A stretch of DNA of 7,490 bases, taken from positions 27,158 to 34,647 of the forward strand of contig NVVB01000051.1 of assembly GCA_002402085.1 (NCBI GenBank), given 5' to 3'. This document shows, piece after piece, positions 1-7,162 of this stretch (position 1 is the first letter of the stretch; the number at the start of each line of letters is the position of its first letter). Position numbers and translations under genes: made by a program. The notes beneath the pieces were generated by a model. The model was not told the DNA's origin. It worked only from the letters and a program-made list of their open reading frames with translations, and searched no databases. The stretch comes from Gammaproteobacteria bacterium (GTDB lineage Bacteria > Pseudomonadota > Gammaproteobacteria > Pseudomonadales > UBA3067).

Positions 1-475
1 AGCGCTTTGCGTGTATTCGCCTTCCGTAGAGCAGGTCTATTCCAATTATGGAATCTTTTTCCCTAGGGACGAAAACAGTAAAATGGTAGTGCTACCTAAC
101 GACCAAGCCTACCACGACACATTCCAGCACATAAATCGCGAAGCCGTAGTAAAGACAGGCTTACACATAATCCCAGGACAAATCATACGGAAAGAGGGTT
201 TGCAGCTTGCAATTCCCTCAAAGAAAGACCCCAATCAGCTTAAATTTATGCCGTTCAAAAATGGCTTACTGGGGATTTTAAAACAAATTAATAAAGCCGA
301 TCCATTTTTACCGATTTTAGCCAAGGGCGACCTGAGAGAATTCGAAGCAAAACATCCAAGTCTACACCTCCATAAAATCCAGCTCAGTCAATTAACTGAC
401 CGCTCAGCGCTAGAAAGAAGCAGCCTTAAAACCACAATCAAAGAAAAGCTCATTAAGTTTTACAAGGCGCTATAA
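1..475 (+). CDS. 3' end of an unrecognised protein gene (truncated at left edge)
   Basis: An open frame runs from the first bases of the window to TAA at 473-475. A GTG at position 11 could be read as a start, but no Shine-Dalgarno is visible in the ten bases before it and the frame stays open to the edge (Ala-Leu-Cys precedes). I therefore think the gene begins upstream and only about 157 C-terminal residues are seen. The peptide is soluble-looking and basic, with no membrane segment, signal peptide, cysteine cluster or nucleotide-binding motif. It has an N-proximal stretch with FFPRDENSK, a middle rich in Lys/Pro, and a Lys-rich C-terminus ending in KFYKAL. I do not recognise the family and assign no function. 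The gene is convergent with the diguanylate cyclase, with 31 bases between their stop codons and no clear terminator hairpin between them. Confidence 0.6.
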   Translation, partial: ALCVYSPSVEQVYSNYGIFFPRDENSKMVVLPNDQAYHDTFQHINREAVVKTGLHIIPGQIIRKEGLQLAIPSKKDPNQLKFMPFKNGLLGILKQINKADPFLPILAKGDLREFEAKHPSLHLHKIQLSQLTDRSALERSSLKTTIKEKLIKFYKAL

Positions 476-506
476 ATTCGCCACCTGCGACCATTAATGC
501 GTGCCC

Positions 507-1730
507 TCAACTCTGATGAACCAGCATTGAGTCATTAGTCGATAGATCACAACAAACACCATTTCTTCCTTGATGCTTCGATTGATAAAGGTTTTTATCC
601 GCCGCACGAATGAGCTTGCTATAAGCCCCCTCTTCCTCAGGAATCTGCGTAGTAGCCCCAACGCTAACGGTCACCACATTCGTTGCCCTAGAACCCGCGT
701 GGGGAACACACAAAGAACGAATTGTCTGGCATATTTCTCTTCCAAGTAGCAATGCGTCCTCTTGCTCCATATGCGGTAAAATTAAAGCGAACTCTTCTCC
801 GCCGTATCGAGCCACTTGGTCCCCAGGCCTACGACAGAATGCACGCAAGGCCGTAGCAATTTTCTTCAAGCATTCATCGCCCGCTTGATGACCATAGGTA
901 TCGTTATATAATTTAAAATAATCCACATCGATCATAAATAAAGTAATGGAATACTGACCTCTTAAAGCACGCCGCCACTCATCCAACAAAACGTCATCAA
1001 AGGTGCGTCGATTTGCTATGCCTGTTAACGCATCACTAGAAGCAATAGTTCGAAGGTAACGATTAGATTCCTCCAAAGCCTCTTGCCGTCGATCCAACAA
1101 TCGACGACGTAAATAATTTTTTCGCGAAGTTCGATCCAAAACATAATTGGATACCAAACTGATCACACATACCATCAACAACACAAGTAAATCAGCCCAC
1201 AACAAACCATCGGAAACGGGTGAATACCCGCCGTAAATAATGACAGTCGCAACCACCATCACCACCGACACTGCCACAGCGCCTTTAATTTGCATTCGAG
1301 TCGCCGTGAGCCCTGCCATGATAATCAGCAATACCCCAGTATAATAAATATGTCCTTCAGCGCCGGCACTAACCACCGACATCAATAGGATGCAAATACC
1401 ATTAAGCGTAAAAAAGCTAACCAGACAAAGCTGCTGATAATTAATGGATTGAGCCGACATTGAAAAAGCGACAATCACTAAGTTTATAGGCAGAAAATAT
1501 TGGAATCGAATTTTCCATAGCTCAAGAACGCTTTGCTGCGCAATGATTGCATCTAGCCCGGCAGCCAAAACGAAAAAAACCAAGCCAAAGATCAACGCAC
1601 CGCGCACCTGTCCATGATAACGACGCCGATAATGCGCCTGGTAATTGGCCTCTAAAGGCCCAGAAAATCTAATTTTGCCAGCCCCCTCATACGTACTGAC
1701 AGGGAGTCCTTGTGGCGAGTCATATCTCAT
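507..1730 (-). CDS. Membrane-anchored GGDEF diguanylate cyclase
   Basis: 407 residues. It makes cyclic di-GMP from two GTP at the inner membrane. The N-terminal half (about residues 42-197) has five or six hydrophobic segments (near 43-63, 80-93, 101-122, 128-142, 149-168 and 178-197) and acts as an uncharacterised membrane sensor; I recognise no named sensory domain. A charged, probably coiled-coil linker (200-230) leads to a complete GGDEF domain. Visible landmarks are DALTGIANRR at 233-242, metal-binding D268 with VDYFKLYND, HQAGD at 281-285, and the active site GGEEF at 310-314. The inhibitory I-site R301-P-G-D304 lies exactly five residues before GGEEF, so product feedback inhibition is expected. 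The ATG at 1730 is the first possible start after an in-frame TGA at 1740-1742. Its ribosome site is weak (AGGTG about 12 bases upstream), suggesting low expression. The product class is certain; the signal sensed is unknown. Confidence 0.93.
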   Translation of the reverse strand: MRYDSPQGLPVSTYEGAGKIRFSGPLEANYQAHYRRRYHGQVRGALIFGLVFFVLAAGLDAIIAQQSVLELWKIRFQYFLPINLVIVAFSMSAQSINYQQLCLVSFFTLNGICILLMSVVSAGAEGHIYYTGVLLIIMAGLTATRMQIKGAVAVSVVMVVATVIIYGGYSPVSDGLLWADLLVLLMVCVISLVSNYVLDRTSRKNYLRRRLLDRRQEALEESNRYLRTIASSDALTGIANRRTFDDVLLDEWRRALRGQYSITLFMIDVDYFKLYNDTYGHQAGDECLKKIATALRAFCRRPGDQVARYGGEEFALILPHMEQEDALLLGREICQTIRSLCVPHAGSRATNVVTVSVGATTQIPEEEGAYSKLIRAADKNLYQSKHQGRNGVCCDLSTNDSMLVHQS

Positions 1731-1897
1731 CGTAAATTGTCACACCTACAGAATTAAGCTTTAATCGGTATGCTTGAGAAAACTATTATTATCAGCTTAC
1801 CAACAAATTACATGGAAATAGGACCGCTTATTCTTGTGACTTATTACCAAAAAATATTACTTAAACAATCTGCGCTCTAAACAACGTTAAATTTCAA

Positions 1898-1925
1898 ATT
1901 ATAAAAAGGCATAACGTCAAGGCAA
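1898..1925 (-). promoter_or_regulatory. Probable sigma-70 promoter for the diguanylate cyclase
   Basis: On the minus strand a perfect TATAAT (1898-1903) is preceded after 16 bases by TTGCCT (1920-1925, four of six matches to TTGACA). Transcription would begin near 1891, leaving a 160-base AT-rich leader before the start codon at 1730. The gap 1731-1971 between recX and this gene otherwise holds no ORF. I saw no convincing intrinsic terminator for recX; the only hairpin noted is a short GCCC/GGGC stem near 1936-1946 without a following T-run. recX transcription may therefore run into this gene. Confidence 0.45.
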
Positions 1926-1971
1926 GCACTTACAAGCCCAGCGGGCAAGCTGCACAAAAACGAGCCCCCGC

Positions 1972-2430
1972 TTAAGCGTCTAAAACAGAATAGATATGAT
2001 CAAAATCAAAGCCACGGTGCTGATAAAACCGAACTCTACGGGCTTTGTCCGCTGGCGTATCTAAGGGCGTTGCACCGTATTTTTTAACGCTTACTTCAGC
2101 AATCAGCGTAAACCAAATATCGGCACCATTATCCACATGCTTGAGAATCAAACCTTCGGACACCCCACGCTCACGCAACTCCAAGGCAATCCGCACAGGA
2201 CCAAAGCCCTTTCGCCACCGACTTCGTGTATAGGCTTCAGTATATCGATCATCGCATAACAACCCTTCCTCAACGAGCCGAGCGATCGCCGACTCCATTA
2301 ATTCAAGGTCATCGACCCGAGGGGACAGTTTGCGCACTAACTCTTGGCGCGCAAACTCTCGACGCGCAAGCAGATCCATCGCCGCACGTCGAATTTCGCT
2401 GTATTTTTCTAAGGACTTGGCCTGATACAG
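1972..2430 (-). CDS. recX: RecX, regulatory protein that modulates RecA (likely CTG start)
   Basis: RecX binds the RecA filament and inhibits its extension and ATPase. The family is recognised from the N-terminal signature RRAAMDLLARREFARQEL, the central GFGPVRIALELRERGVS, and the C-terminal ARRVRFYQHRGFDFDHIYSVL. The nearest ATG (2379) would give 135 residues, start inside the conserved N-terminal helix, and has no Shine-Dalgarno. The frame is open back to a TGA at 2455-2457 and contains no ATG, GTG or TTG in that extension. It does hold a CTG at 2428-2430, preceded by a perfect AGGAGG (2438-2443) with 7-base spacing. From the CTG the protein is 152 residues, normal for RecX, and restores the family's SEIRRAAMDLLARRE opening. 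The CTG lies two bases after the recA TAG, so translation is probably coupled to recA. Product certain; start inferred. Confidence 0.93.
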   Translation of the reverse strand: MYQAKSLEKYSEIRRAAMDLLARREFARQELVRKLSPRVDDLELMESAIARLVEEGLLCDDRYTEAYTRSRWRKGFGPVRIALELRERGVSEGLILKHVDNGADIWFTLIAEVSVKKYGATPLDTPADKARRVRFYQHRGFDFDHIYSVLDA

Positions 2431-2432
2431 GA

Positions 2433-3467
2433 CTAAGCCTCCTCTTCTACGGTCTCAGGAGCTTCGGCAGTCGCATCACCAAATGCTTCTTTTCGAATTA
2501 ATGCTTCTATCTCTTCAGCCATTGCCGGATTTTCTCTTAGGAATTGGCAGGCATTCGTTTTACCTTGTCCGATTTTATCGCCTTTATAGGCATACCAGGA
2601 CCCAGACTTATCGACTAAACCGAGCTTAACGCCCATATCAATCACCTCACCGAGATGATTAATTCCTTGACCGTAGAGGATTTGGAATTCAGTTTGCTTG
2701 AACGGAGGCGCGACTTTATTTTTAACTACCTTAACGCGAGTTTCGTTACCAATCACTTCATCGCCTTGCTTCACTGCACCAATACGACGAATATCTAAAC
2801 GCACAGACGAGTAAAATTTTAATGCATTACCGCCGGTGGTGGTCTCAGGGTTACCGAACATCACACCAATTTTCATACGAATCTGGTTGATAAAGATAAC
2901 CAAGCAGTTCGCGTTTTTAATATTTCCGGTAATCTTACGCAACGCTTGAGACATTAACCGAGCCTGTAAGCCCACGTGATGGTCACCCATGTCGCCCTCG
3001 AGCTCAGCACGAGGAACCAAGGCTGCCACAGAGTCAATTACGATCACATCCACCGCATTAGACCGCACCAGCATATCGGTAATTTCTAAGGCTTGCTCGC
3101 CAGAATCTGGCTGCGAGACCAATAGGTCTTCGGTATTAACGCCCAGCTTAGCCGCATAAGTGGGGTCCAAGGCATGCTCTGCATCTACAAATGCACAAGT
3201 AGCGCCCTGCTTCTGGGCTTCAGCAACCACTTGAAGTGTCAACGTGGTTTTACCTGAAGACTCAGGCCCGTAAATCTCAACAATACGTCCTTTAGGCAAT
3301 CCGCCTATACCCAGCGCAATATCGAGCCCCAATGAGCCCGTCGAGATAGAAGGGATCGTTTGAGCGTGGCTATCGCCAAGACGCATGACTGAACCTTTAC
3401 CAAACTGCCGCTCGATTTGAGACAGCGCTGCGTTGAGTGCTTTTTCTTTATTTGGGTCAAGAGCCAT
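2433..3467 (-). CDS. recA: RecA recombinase and SOS coprotease
   Basis: 344 residues, normal length. RecA polymerises on single-stranded DNA, performs ATP-dependent strand exchange, and triggers LexA self-cleavage. Visible landmarks are the N-terminal oligomerisation segment [20 protein letters not shown] (8-27), Walker [10 protein letters not shown] (67-75), catalytic E97 in [10 protein letters not shown], Walker B VIVIDS ending at D145, loop L1 around [10 protein letters not shown] (157-166), and loop L2 [15 protein letters not shown] (205-219). The C-terminus is acidic and ends EEEA, matching the regulatory tail of the family. The start ATG at 3467 has AGGA at 3475-3478 with seven-base spacing. 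It heads the recA-recX operon, with essentially no gap between the genes. The leader is unusually long if the LexA-like box at 3619-3634 marks its promoter. No truncation or substitution of key residues was seen. Confidence 0.99.
   Translation of the reverse strand: MALDPNKEKALNAALSQIERQFGKGSVMRLGDSHAQTIPSISTGSLGLDIALGIGGLPKGRIVEIYGPESSGKTTLTLQVVAEAQKQGATCAFVDAEHALDPTYAAKLGVNTEDLLVSQPDSGEQALEITDMLVRSNAVDVIVIDSVAALVPRAELEGDMGDHHVGLQARLMSQALRKITGNIKNANCLVIFINQIRMKIGVMFGNPETTTGGNALKFYSSVRLDIRRIGAVKQGDEVIGNETRVKVVKNKVAPPFKQTEFQILYGQGINHLGEVIDMGVKLGLVDKSGSWYAYKGDKIGQGKTNACQFLRENPAMAEEIEALIRKEAFGDATAEAPETVEEEA
2438..2443 (-). promoter_or_regulatory. Ribosome binding site for recX inside the recA 3' end
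   Basis: The minus strand reads AGGAGG here, followed by seven bases (which include the recA stop TAG at 2433-2435) and then CTG at 2428-2430. The same bases encode the acidic Glu-rich tail of RecA, so the site overlaps coding sequence. It is the only strong Shine-Dalgarno upstream of the recX frame and is the evidence that decides the CTG start. Confidence 0.7.
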
Positions 3468-3526
3468 GTTGTTGTCCTATATGAAAATGAAAAGGCGTAC
3501 GATTGAGACCACCCTCTTTAACAGCC

Positions 3527-3554
3527 TTGATATAAATTAATTTCTTTATATCAA
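3527..3554. repeat. Perfect 10-bp-arm inverted repeat in the recA leader
   Basis: TTGATATAAA (3527-3536) and TTTATATCAA (3545-3554) are exact reverse complements separated by eight bases. The element lies 60-87 bases upstream of the recA start codon. As DNA it looks like a dimeric-protein operator. As RNA it could form an AU-rich stem in the recA leader. It is not followed by a T-run, so it is not an intrinsic terminator. The protein that would bind it is unknown. Confidence 0.6.
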
Positions 3555-3618
3555 ACAAAAGCTCGAGGGTCCTAAGCATGATAACGAGCGCCTATAATCA
3601 GCACCTATCACCCAGGCA

Positions 3619-3634
3619 CTGTCAGTAAGGTCAG
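3619..3634 (-). promoter_or_regulatory. LexA-like (SOS) box upstream of recA
   Basis: The minus strand reads CTGACCTTACTGACAG: CTGA-N8-ACAG against the gammaproteobacterial consensus CTGT-N8-ACAG, one mismatch in the eight defining bases. On the plus strand the flanking A before CTGT and TA after CAG also fit the longer consensus. It is the only near-match I found between recA and mutS, and recA is the expected target. It lies about 150 bases from the recA start codon, further than usual. A CATAAT hexamer sits just upstream of it on the minus strand and could be the -10 element. A LexA footprint or SOS expression data would settle it. Confidence 0.4.
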
Positions 3635-3865
3635 TATTATGACAAAAGAGAGCTCAAGTCACCAGTTTTTCTTATCGCTAATTTTAATCGTGCTAAAACA
3701 ATCATTTATGGCCATTAAGTATGCATCAAACATAAGTTCAATACGCTTAAGAACTAACACAAACTACTGTTTTTTATATATTTACCTTCGAAAAAACAGA
3801 TACCCACTTATCAGCACCTTTTCCCCTTACAAAGCGTCTTCTCGACCCCAAACTCGCTGTCAAGG

Positions 3866-3894
3866 CTGAATGGAGCGTTACGATACGATATAAT
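3866..3894 (+). promoter_or_regulatory. Candidate mutS promoter
   Basis: A perfect TATAAT at 3889-3894 has a weak -35 (CTGAAT, 3866-3871) at 17-base spacing. Transcription would begin near 3901, giving a leader of about 92 bases before the mutS ATG. No clear Shine-Dalgarno precedes that ATG, so the leader appears to give modest translation. The rest of the 525-bp recA-mutS gap (3468-3992) holds the inverted repeat and the LexA-like box, but no gene I can support. Confidence 0.4.
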
Positions 3895-3992
3895 CCACGG
3901 AGCCTTACCAACGGGAACACTTCGTCCCTTAAAATTAGGCCCTCAACCCACGGTTTCCTTTATCCCGCATTTGAAATACGACGTATAAATTT

Positions 3993-6602
3993 ATGGCAGT
4001 CAGCGAAAAATCTCCCACCCAACACACTCCAATGATGAAGCAGTACTGGAGAATCAAGGCAGACCACCCCAACGAGCTGCTTTTTTATCGCATGGGGGAT
4101 TTTTATGAACTATTTCATGATGACGCAAAGAAAGCGGCCAGGATCCTAGACATAACGCTGACCAGCCGGGGTAAATCTAATGGTCAGCCAATCCCAATGG
4201 CCGGCATCCCGTATCACGCGGCTGACAACTACATCTCTCGATTAGTCCGCAAGGGAGAGTCTGTCGCTATTTGCGAACAAGTCGGTGATCCTGCCACCTC
4301 CAAGGGCCCCGTTGACCGGCAAGTCGCCCGAGTCGTCACCCCAGGCACCATTAGTGACGAAGCGTTTCTTGACGCTAAGAAAGACAACTTATTAGCCAGC
4401 CTATTTATCGTAGCCAATAGCTCCCCGTCCACATCCGGCGAACAACAGGCCTGCGGCACCGCATCATTAGACATCACCTCCGGACGCTTCGAGATATCGG
4501 ACCACGACTCCATCGAGGCAGCCCTCGATGAAATCGACCGACTCAGCCCTGCCGAGCTATTAGTCCAAGATGAAATCAAACTGCCTCCCAGCTTACAAAA
4601 TCGAAGCGGGATACGAACACGCCCTCTATGGGAGTTTGATCTAGAGAATGCGCACATCAAGCTATGCCAACAATTCGATACCCGGGACTTGAACGGATTT
4701 GGTATTGAGGGACACGACCTGGGGTTAATTGCTGCGGGCTGCTTAATGCAGTATGTAAAAGAAACCCAACGCACCACCCTGCACCACATCAACTCTATTC
4801 AAGCAATCAATCAAAATCACTTCGTTACCCTTGATTTGGCCACCCGTAAAAACCTTGAGCTAACCACTACCCTAACGGGCGAAACCGAGCATACACTCGC
4901 CTGGGTCATGGACAAGACTTCTACCGCCATGGGCGGGCGCTTAATACGACGCTGGCTCAACCAACCCCTAGCCAACCGCGAGGCCATCACTCAGCGCCAA
5001 GACGCAGTCTCAGACCTATTAGAAAGCTATCAGTTTGAAGCACTACAGCCCGAGCTCAAAAATATCGGCGATATCGAGCGAATATTAGCAAGAGTCGCCC
5101 TAAAGTCAGCGCGTCCCAAAGATCTCGCACGCTTGCGAGATGCGCTAAGCACACTGCCTGCGCTACAAACACTACTCGCGCCCCAAAACACGCCCTTACT
5201 TGAAACACTAAAAACACAGATTTCAGAATTTCCTGAAATCCACCAACTCCTAGACAGCGCAATCATCGAAAACCCGCCCATGCTAATCCGGGATGGTGGG
5301 GTAATTGCGGAAGGCTATGACAGTGAGCTCGACGAGCTTAGACAACTTAAGGACAATGCTGGACAGTTCCTTCTTGATTTGGAGAATCGCGAACGTGAAG
5401 CCACAGGCTTATCCACCCTCAAGGTGGGCTATAACCGAGTACACGGCTACTACATTGAAATAAGCCGCATGCAATCCGACAAAGCCCCCGACGCCTATAC
5501 TCGTCGACAAACGCTCAAAAACGTCGAGCGTTTTATCACCCCCGAATTAAAAGAATTTGAAGACAAAGCTTTGAGCGCTCAAAGTCGCGCATTAGTGCGA
5601 GAAAAGAGCCTCTACGAGCAATTGCTCGACCGACTAATCAATGAGTTATCGCCCTTACAGCTTTGCGCACAAGCCATTGGTGAACTGGATGTGCTGAGTA
5701 ACTTTGCAGAACGGGCCGATACACTTTGCTACTGCAAACCCGCCTTTACCAGCGAGAGCGGCATCGACATCCAAAAGGGCCGCCACCCAGTGGTCGAGAA
5801 AGTCATTGACGACACCTTTGTGGCTAACGAATTAGCGCTTAGTGACCAACGTCGCATGCTAATCATCACCGGGCCAAACATGGGTGGTAAATCGACCTTT
5901 ATGCGACAAACCGCATTAATCGTCCTGCTCGCGCACGTTGGCAGCTTCGTGCCCGCAGAAAAAGTTACCCTTGGCCCAGTCGATCGTATATTTACCCGTA
6001 TTGGCTCTTCAGACGACCTCGCTGGAGGACGTTCTACATTCATGGTGGAAATGACAGAAACCGCCAACATCTTAAACAATGCCAGCGATAAGAGCCTTGT
6101 ATTGATGGATGAAATCGGCCGAGGAACAAGCACTTTCGATGGCCTCTCTTTAGCCTGGGCTTGCGCGACCTATTTATCCAAGACCCTGTCCTCCTACACC
6201 TTATTTGCCACCCACTATTTTGAGCTCACACAACTGCCAGAAACCCTCAAGAATGTTGATAATGTTCACCTTACTGCGACCGAGCATGGCGATAAGATCC
6301 TATTTCAACATCAAGTACAACCTGGACCCGCCAACCAAAGTTACGGCCTGCAAGTAGCTCAGTTAGCCGGTGTTCCTAAGTCGGTAATCAAGGATGCCAA
6401 GCAAATCCTTACCGAACTTGAACGTTCGTCCTCATCAACGCCCACCAAAAGCATCCCTGCACCAGAGCAAGTAGACCTATTTTCCGCCCCCCCTCCGAAT
6501 AGCAAGGCAATGGAGTCTCTTGCGGACTTTAACCCCGACGAAAGCACCCCCCGACAAGCCCTTGAGTACCTTTATCAGCTCAAAAGCATGCTCGATTCGT
6601 AG
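3993..6602 (+). CDS. mutS: MutS DNA mismatch repair protein
   Basis: 869 residues, full length. MutS scans DNA for mismatches and small loops, then recruits MutL in an ATP-dependent way. The N-terminal mismatch-recognition domain contains the Phe-X-Glu wedge F37-Y38-E39 within MGDFYELF. The connector, core and clamp regions follow (about 130-560). The ABC-type ATPase has Walker [10 protein letters not shown] (627-635), [16 protein letters not shown] (672-687), Walker [14 protein letters not shown] (702-714) with D706-E707, and the switch histidine in FATHYFEL (738-745). Near the end, QVDLF (826-830) looks like the beta-sliding-clamp binding motif, and [16 protein letters not shown] (852-867) matches the C-terminal tetramerisation helices. 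The ATG at 3993 puts the conserved HTPMMKQYW at the usual position. It is followed by fdxA, a pairing also known in Pseudomonas. Confidence 0.99.
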   Translation: MAVSEKSPTQHTPMMKQYWRIKADHPNELLFYRMGDFYELFHDDAKKAARILDITLTSRGKSNGQPIPMAGIPYHAADNYISRLVRKGESVAICEQVGDPATSKGPVDRQVARVVTPGTISDEAFLDAKKDNLLASLFIVANSSPSTSGEQQACGTASLDITSGRFEISDHDSIEAALDEIDRLSPAELLVQDEIKLPPSLQNRSGIRTRPLWEFDLENAHIKLCQQFDTRDLNGFGIEGHDLGLIAAGCLMQYVKETQRTTLHHINSIQAINQNHFVTLDLATRKNLELTTTLTGETEHTLAWVMDKTSTAMGGRLIRRWLNQPLANREAITQRQDAVSDLLESYQFEALQPELKNIGDIERILARVALKSARPKDLARLRDALSTLPALQTLLAPQNTPLLETLKTQISEFPEIHQLLDSAIIENPPMLIRDGGVIAEGYDSELDELRQLKDNAGQFLLDLENREREATGLSTLKVGYNRVHGYYIEISRMQSDKAPDAYTRRQTLKNVERFITPELKEFEDKALSAQSRALVREKSLYEQLLDRLINELSPLQLCAQAIGELDVLSNFAERADTLCYCKPAFTSESGIDIQKGRHPVVEKVIDDTFVANELALSDQRRMLIITGPNMGGKSTFMRQTALIVLLAHVGSFVPAEKVTLGPVDRIFTRIGSSDDLAGGRSTFMVEMTETANILNNASDKSLVLMDEIGRGTSTFDGLSLAWACATYLSKTLSSYTLFATHYFELTQLPETLKNVDNVHLTATEHGDKILFQHQVQPGPANQSYGLQVAQLAGVPKSVIKDAKQILTELERSSSSTPTKSIPAPEQVDLFSAPPPNSKAMESLADFNPDESTPRQALEYLYQLKSMLDS

Positions 6603-6627
6603 TTTCTTATAGATACGCTATTCTTAA

Positions 6628-6656
6628 TTGCCAGCCTAATTAGAAAACATTACACT
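6628..6656 (+). promoter_or_regulatory. Probable fdxA promoter
   Basis: TTGCCA (6628-6633, five of six matches to TTGACA), exactly 17 bases, then TACACT (6651-6656, four of six matches to TATAAT). Transcription would begin near 6663, about 28 bases before the fdxA ATG. The mutS-fdxA gap is only 88 bases, so fdxA probably receives both this promoter and read-through from mutS; no terminator hairpin was seen after mutS. Confidence 0.5.
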
Positions 6657-6690
6657 ACGCGTCAATTTAAGGTTGCCAGGAGTTTTCACC

Positions 6691-7014
6691 ATGACATTTG
6701 TAGTAACGGACAGCTGTATTAACTGTAAATATCTGGATTGTGTTGAAGTCTGTCCCGTGGACTGCTTTTATGAAGGCCCAAACTTTCTGGTAATTCATCC
6801 TGACGAATGCATTGATTGTGCGCTATGTGAACCAGAGTGCCCTGTAACCGCCATTTTCTCAGAAGATGAACTCCCTGACGACCAGCAAGAATTCACTGAA
6901 TTAAATGCTGAGCTTGCGGAAAAATGGCCCAACATTACTGAAAACACCGGCCCACTGCCCGACGCAGATGAATGGGACGGTGTAGAAGACAAGATTAAAT
7001 TATTGAAAAAATAA
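6691..7014 (+). CDS. fdxA: FdxA, seven-iron ferredoxin ([3Fe-4S][4Fe-4S])
   Basis: 107 residues, the exact length typical of this family, whose best-studied member is Azotobacter vinelandii ferredoxin I. It is a small cytoplasmic electron carrier. Counting the initiator Met, C9, C17 and C50 correspond to the 3Fe-4S ligands. C21, C40, C43 and C46 correspond to the 4Fe-4S ligands. C12 and C25 are the two extra conserved cysteines. The motif [14 protein letters not shown] (39-52) is textbook. I chose ATG 6691 because AGGAG (6678-6682) precedes it by eight bases and family members begin MTFVVTD; a TTG at 6673 would add six unsupported residues. The acidic C-terminal half ends in KIKLLKK. It is followed by a structured 3' UTR and a strong terminator. 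Confidence 0.97.
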   Translation: MTFVVTDSCINCKYLDCVEVCPVDCFYEGPNFLVIHPDECIDCALCEPECPVTAIFSEDELPDDQQEFTELNAELAEKWPNITENTGPLPDADEWDGVEDKIKLLKK

Positions 7015-7016
7015 TA

Positions 7017-7073
7017 CCGAACTGCGCTCAGTATAAAGGGCTCACTGAGCCCGCCTCAACACGCAGTCCTCGG
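7017..7073 (+). other. Nested RNA hairpin in the fdxA 3' UTR
   Basis: Directly after the fdxA stop, CCGAACTGCG (7017-7026) can pair with CGCAGT (7062-7067) and, across a two-base CC bulge, TCGG (7070-7073), giving ten outer pairs. Inside it CTCAGT (7027-7032) pairs with ACTGAG (7044-7049). An alternative, mutually exclusive hairpin pairs GGGCTCA (7038-7044) with TGAGCCC (7046-7052). No T-run follows, so this is not itself a terminator. It may protect the mRNA 3' end. Pairing was assigned by eye. Confidence 0.45.
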
Positions 7074-7108
7074 CATTAGAAAGTACAGTGCGAATTATAA
7101 ACACGCAC

Positions 7109-7141
7109 AAAAAAAGGACGACCAATTGGCGTCCTTTTTTT
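7109..7141. terminator. Bidirectional intrinsic terminator shared by fdxA and the small RNA
   Basis: Perfect 12-bp arms (7109-7120 and 7130-7141) surround a nine-base loop. Each arm is GGACG plus a run of seven A or seven T, so the core GGACG/CGTCC stem is followed by seven T on either strand. Read rightward it ends the fdxA (mutS-fdxA) transcript; read leftward it ends the GGA-rich RNA. Confidence 0.93.
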
Positions 7142-7143
7142 GT

Positions 7144-7162
7144 TTTTCATTTAAAATGAAAA
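7144..7162. repeat. AT-rich palindrome inside the small RNA gene
   Basis: TTTTCATTTAAAATGAAAA is a 19-base palindrome with a single central base. In the small RNA it can form an AU-only hairpin (about seven pairs, five-base loop) between the GGA-loop hairpin and the terminator, acting as a spacer stem. Confidence 0.55.

Noticed and set aside
1936..1971. Possible recX terminator (GCCC/GGGC stem and the palindromic GCTTAAGC at the stop)
   Set aside because: Stems are too short and not followed by a T-run in the right orientation; I cannot support a terminator here.
2226..2501. Plus-strand open frame across the recX-recA junction (91 codons)
   Set aside because: Antisense to two certain genes, with no start signals and a nonsense-like product.
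3904..3935. Small GGGA/TCCC hairpin in the mutS leader
   Set aside because: Only four pairs with an eight-base loop; not distinguishable from chance.
4229..4792. Long open frame on the minus strand inside mutS (187 codons)
   Set aside because: It lies wholly antisense to an unmistakable mutS, has no ribosome site or recognisable motif, and its composition is that of a shadow frame.
5729..6133. Minus-strand open frame opposite the MutS ATPase domain (134 codons)
   Set aside because: Antisense to the most conserved part of mutS; it stays open because of mutS codon usage, and no family features are seen.
6673..6690. TTG start giving FdxA six extra N-terminal residues
   Set aside because: The AGGAG site falls inside that extension and is correctly spaced for ATG 6691, which also yields the family-standard 107 residues.
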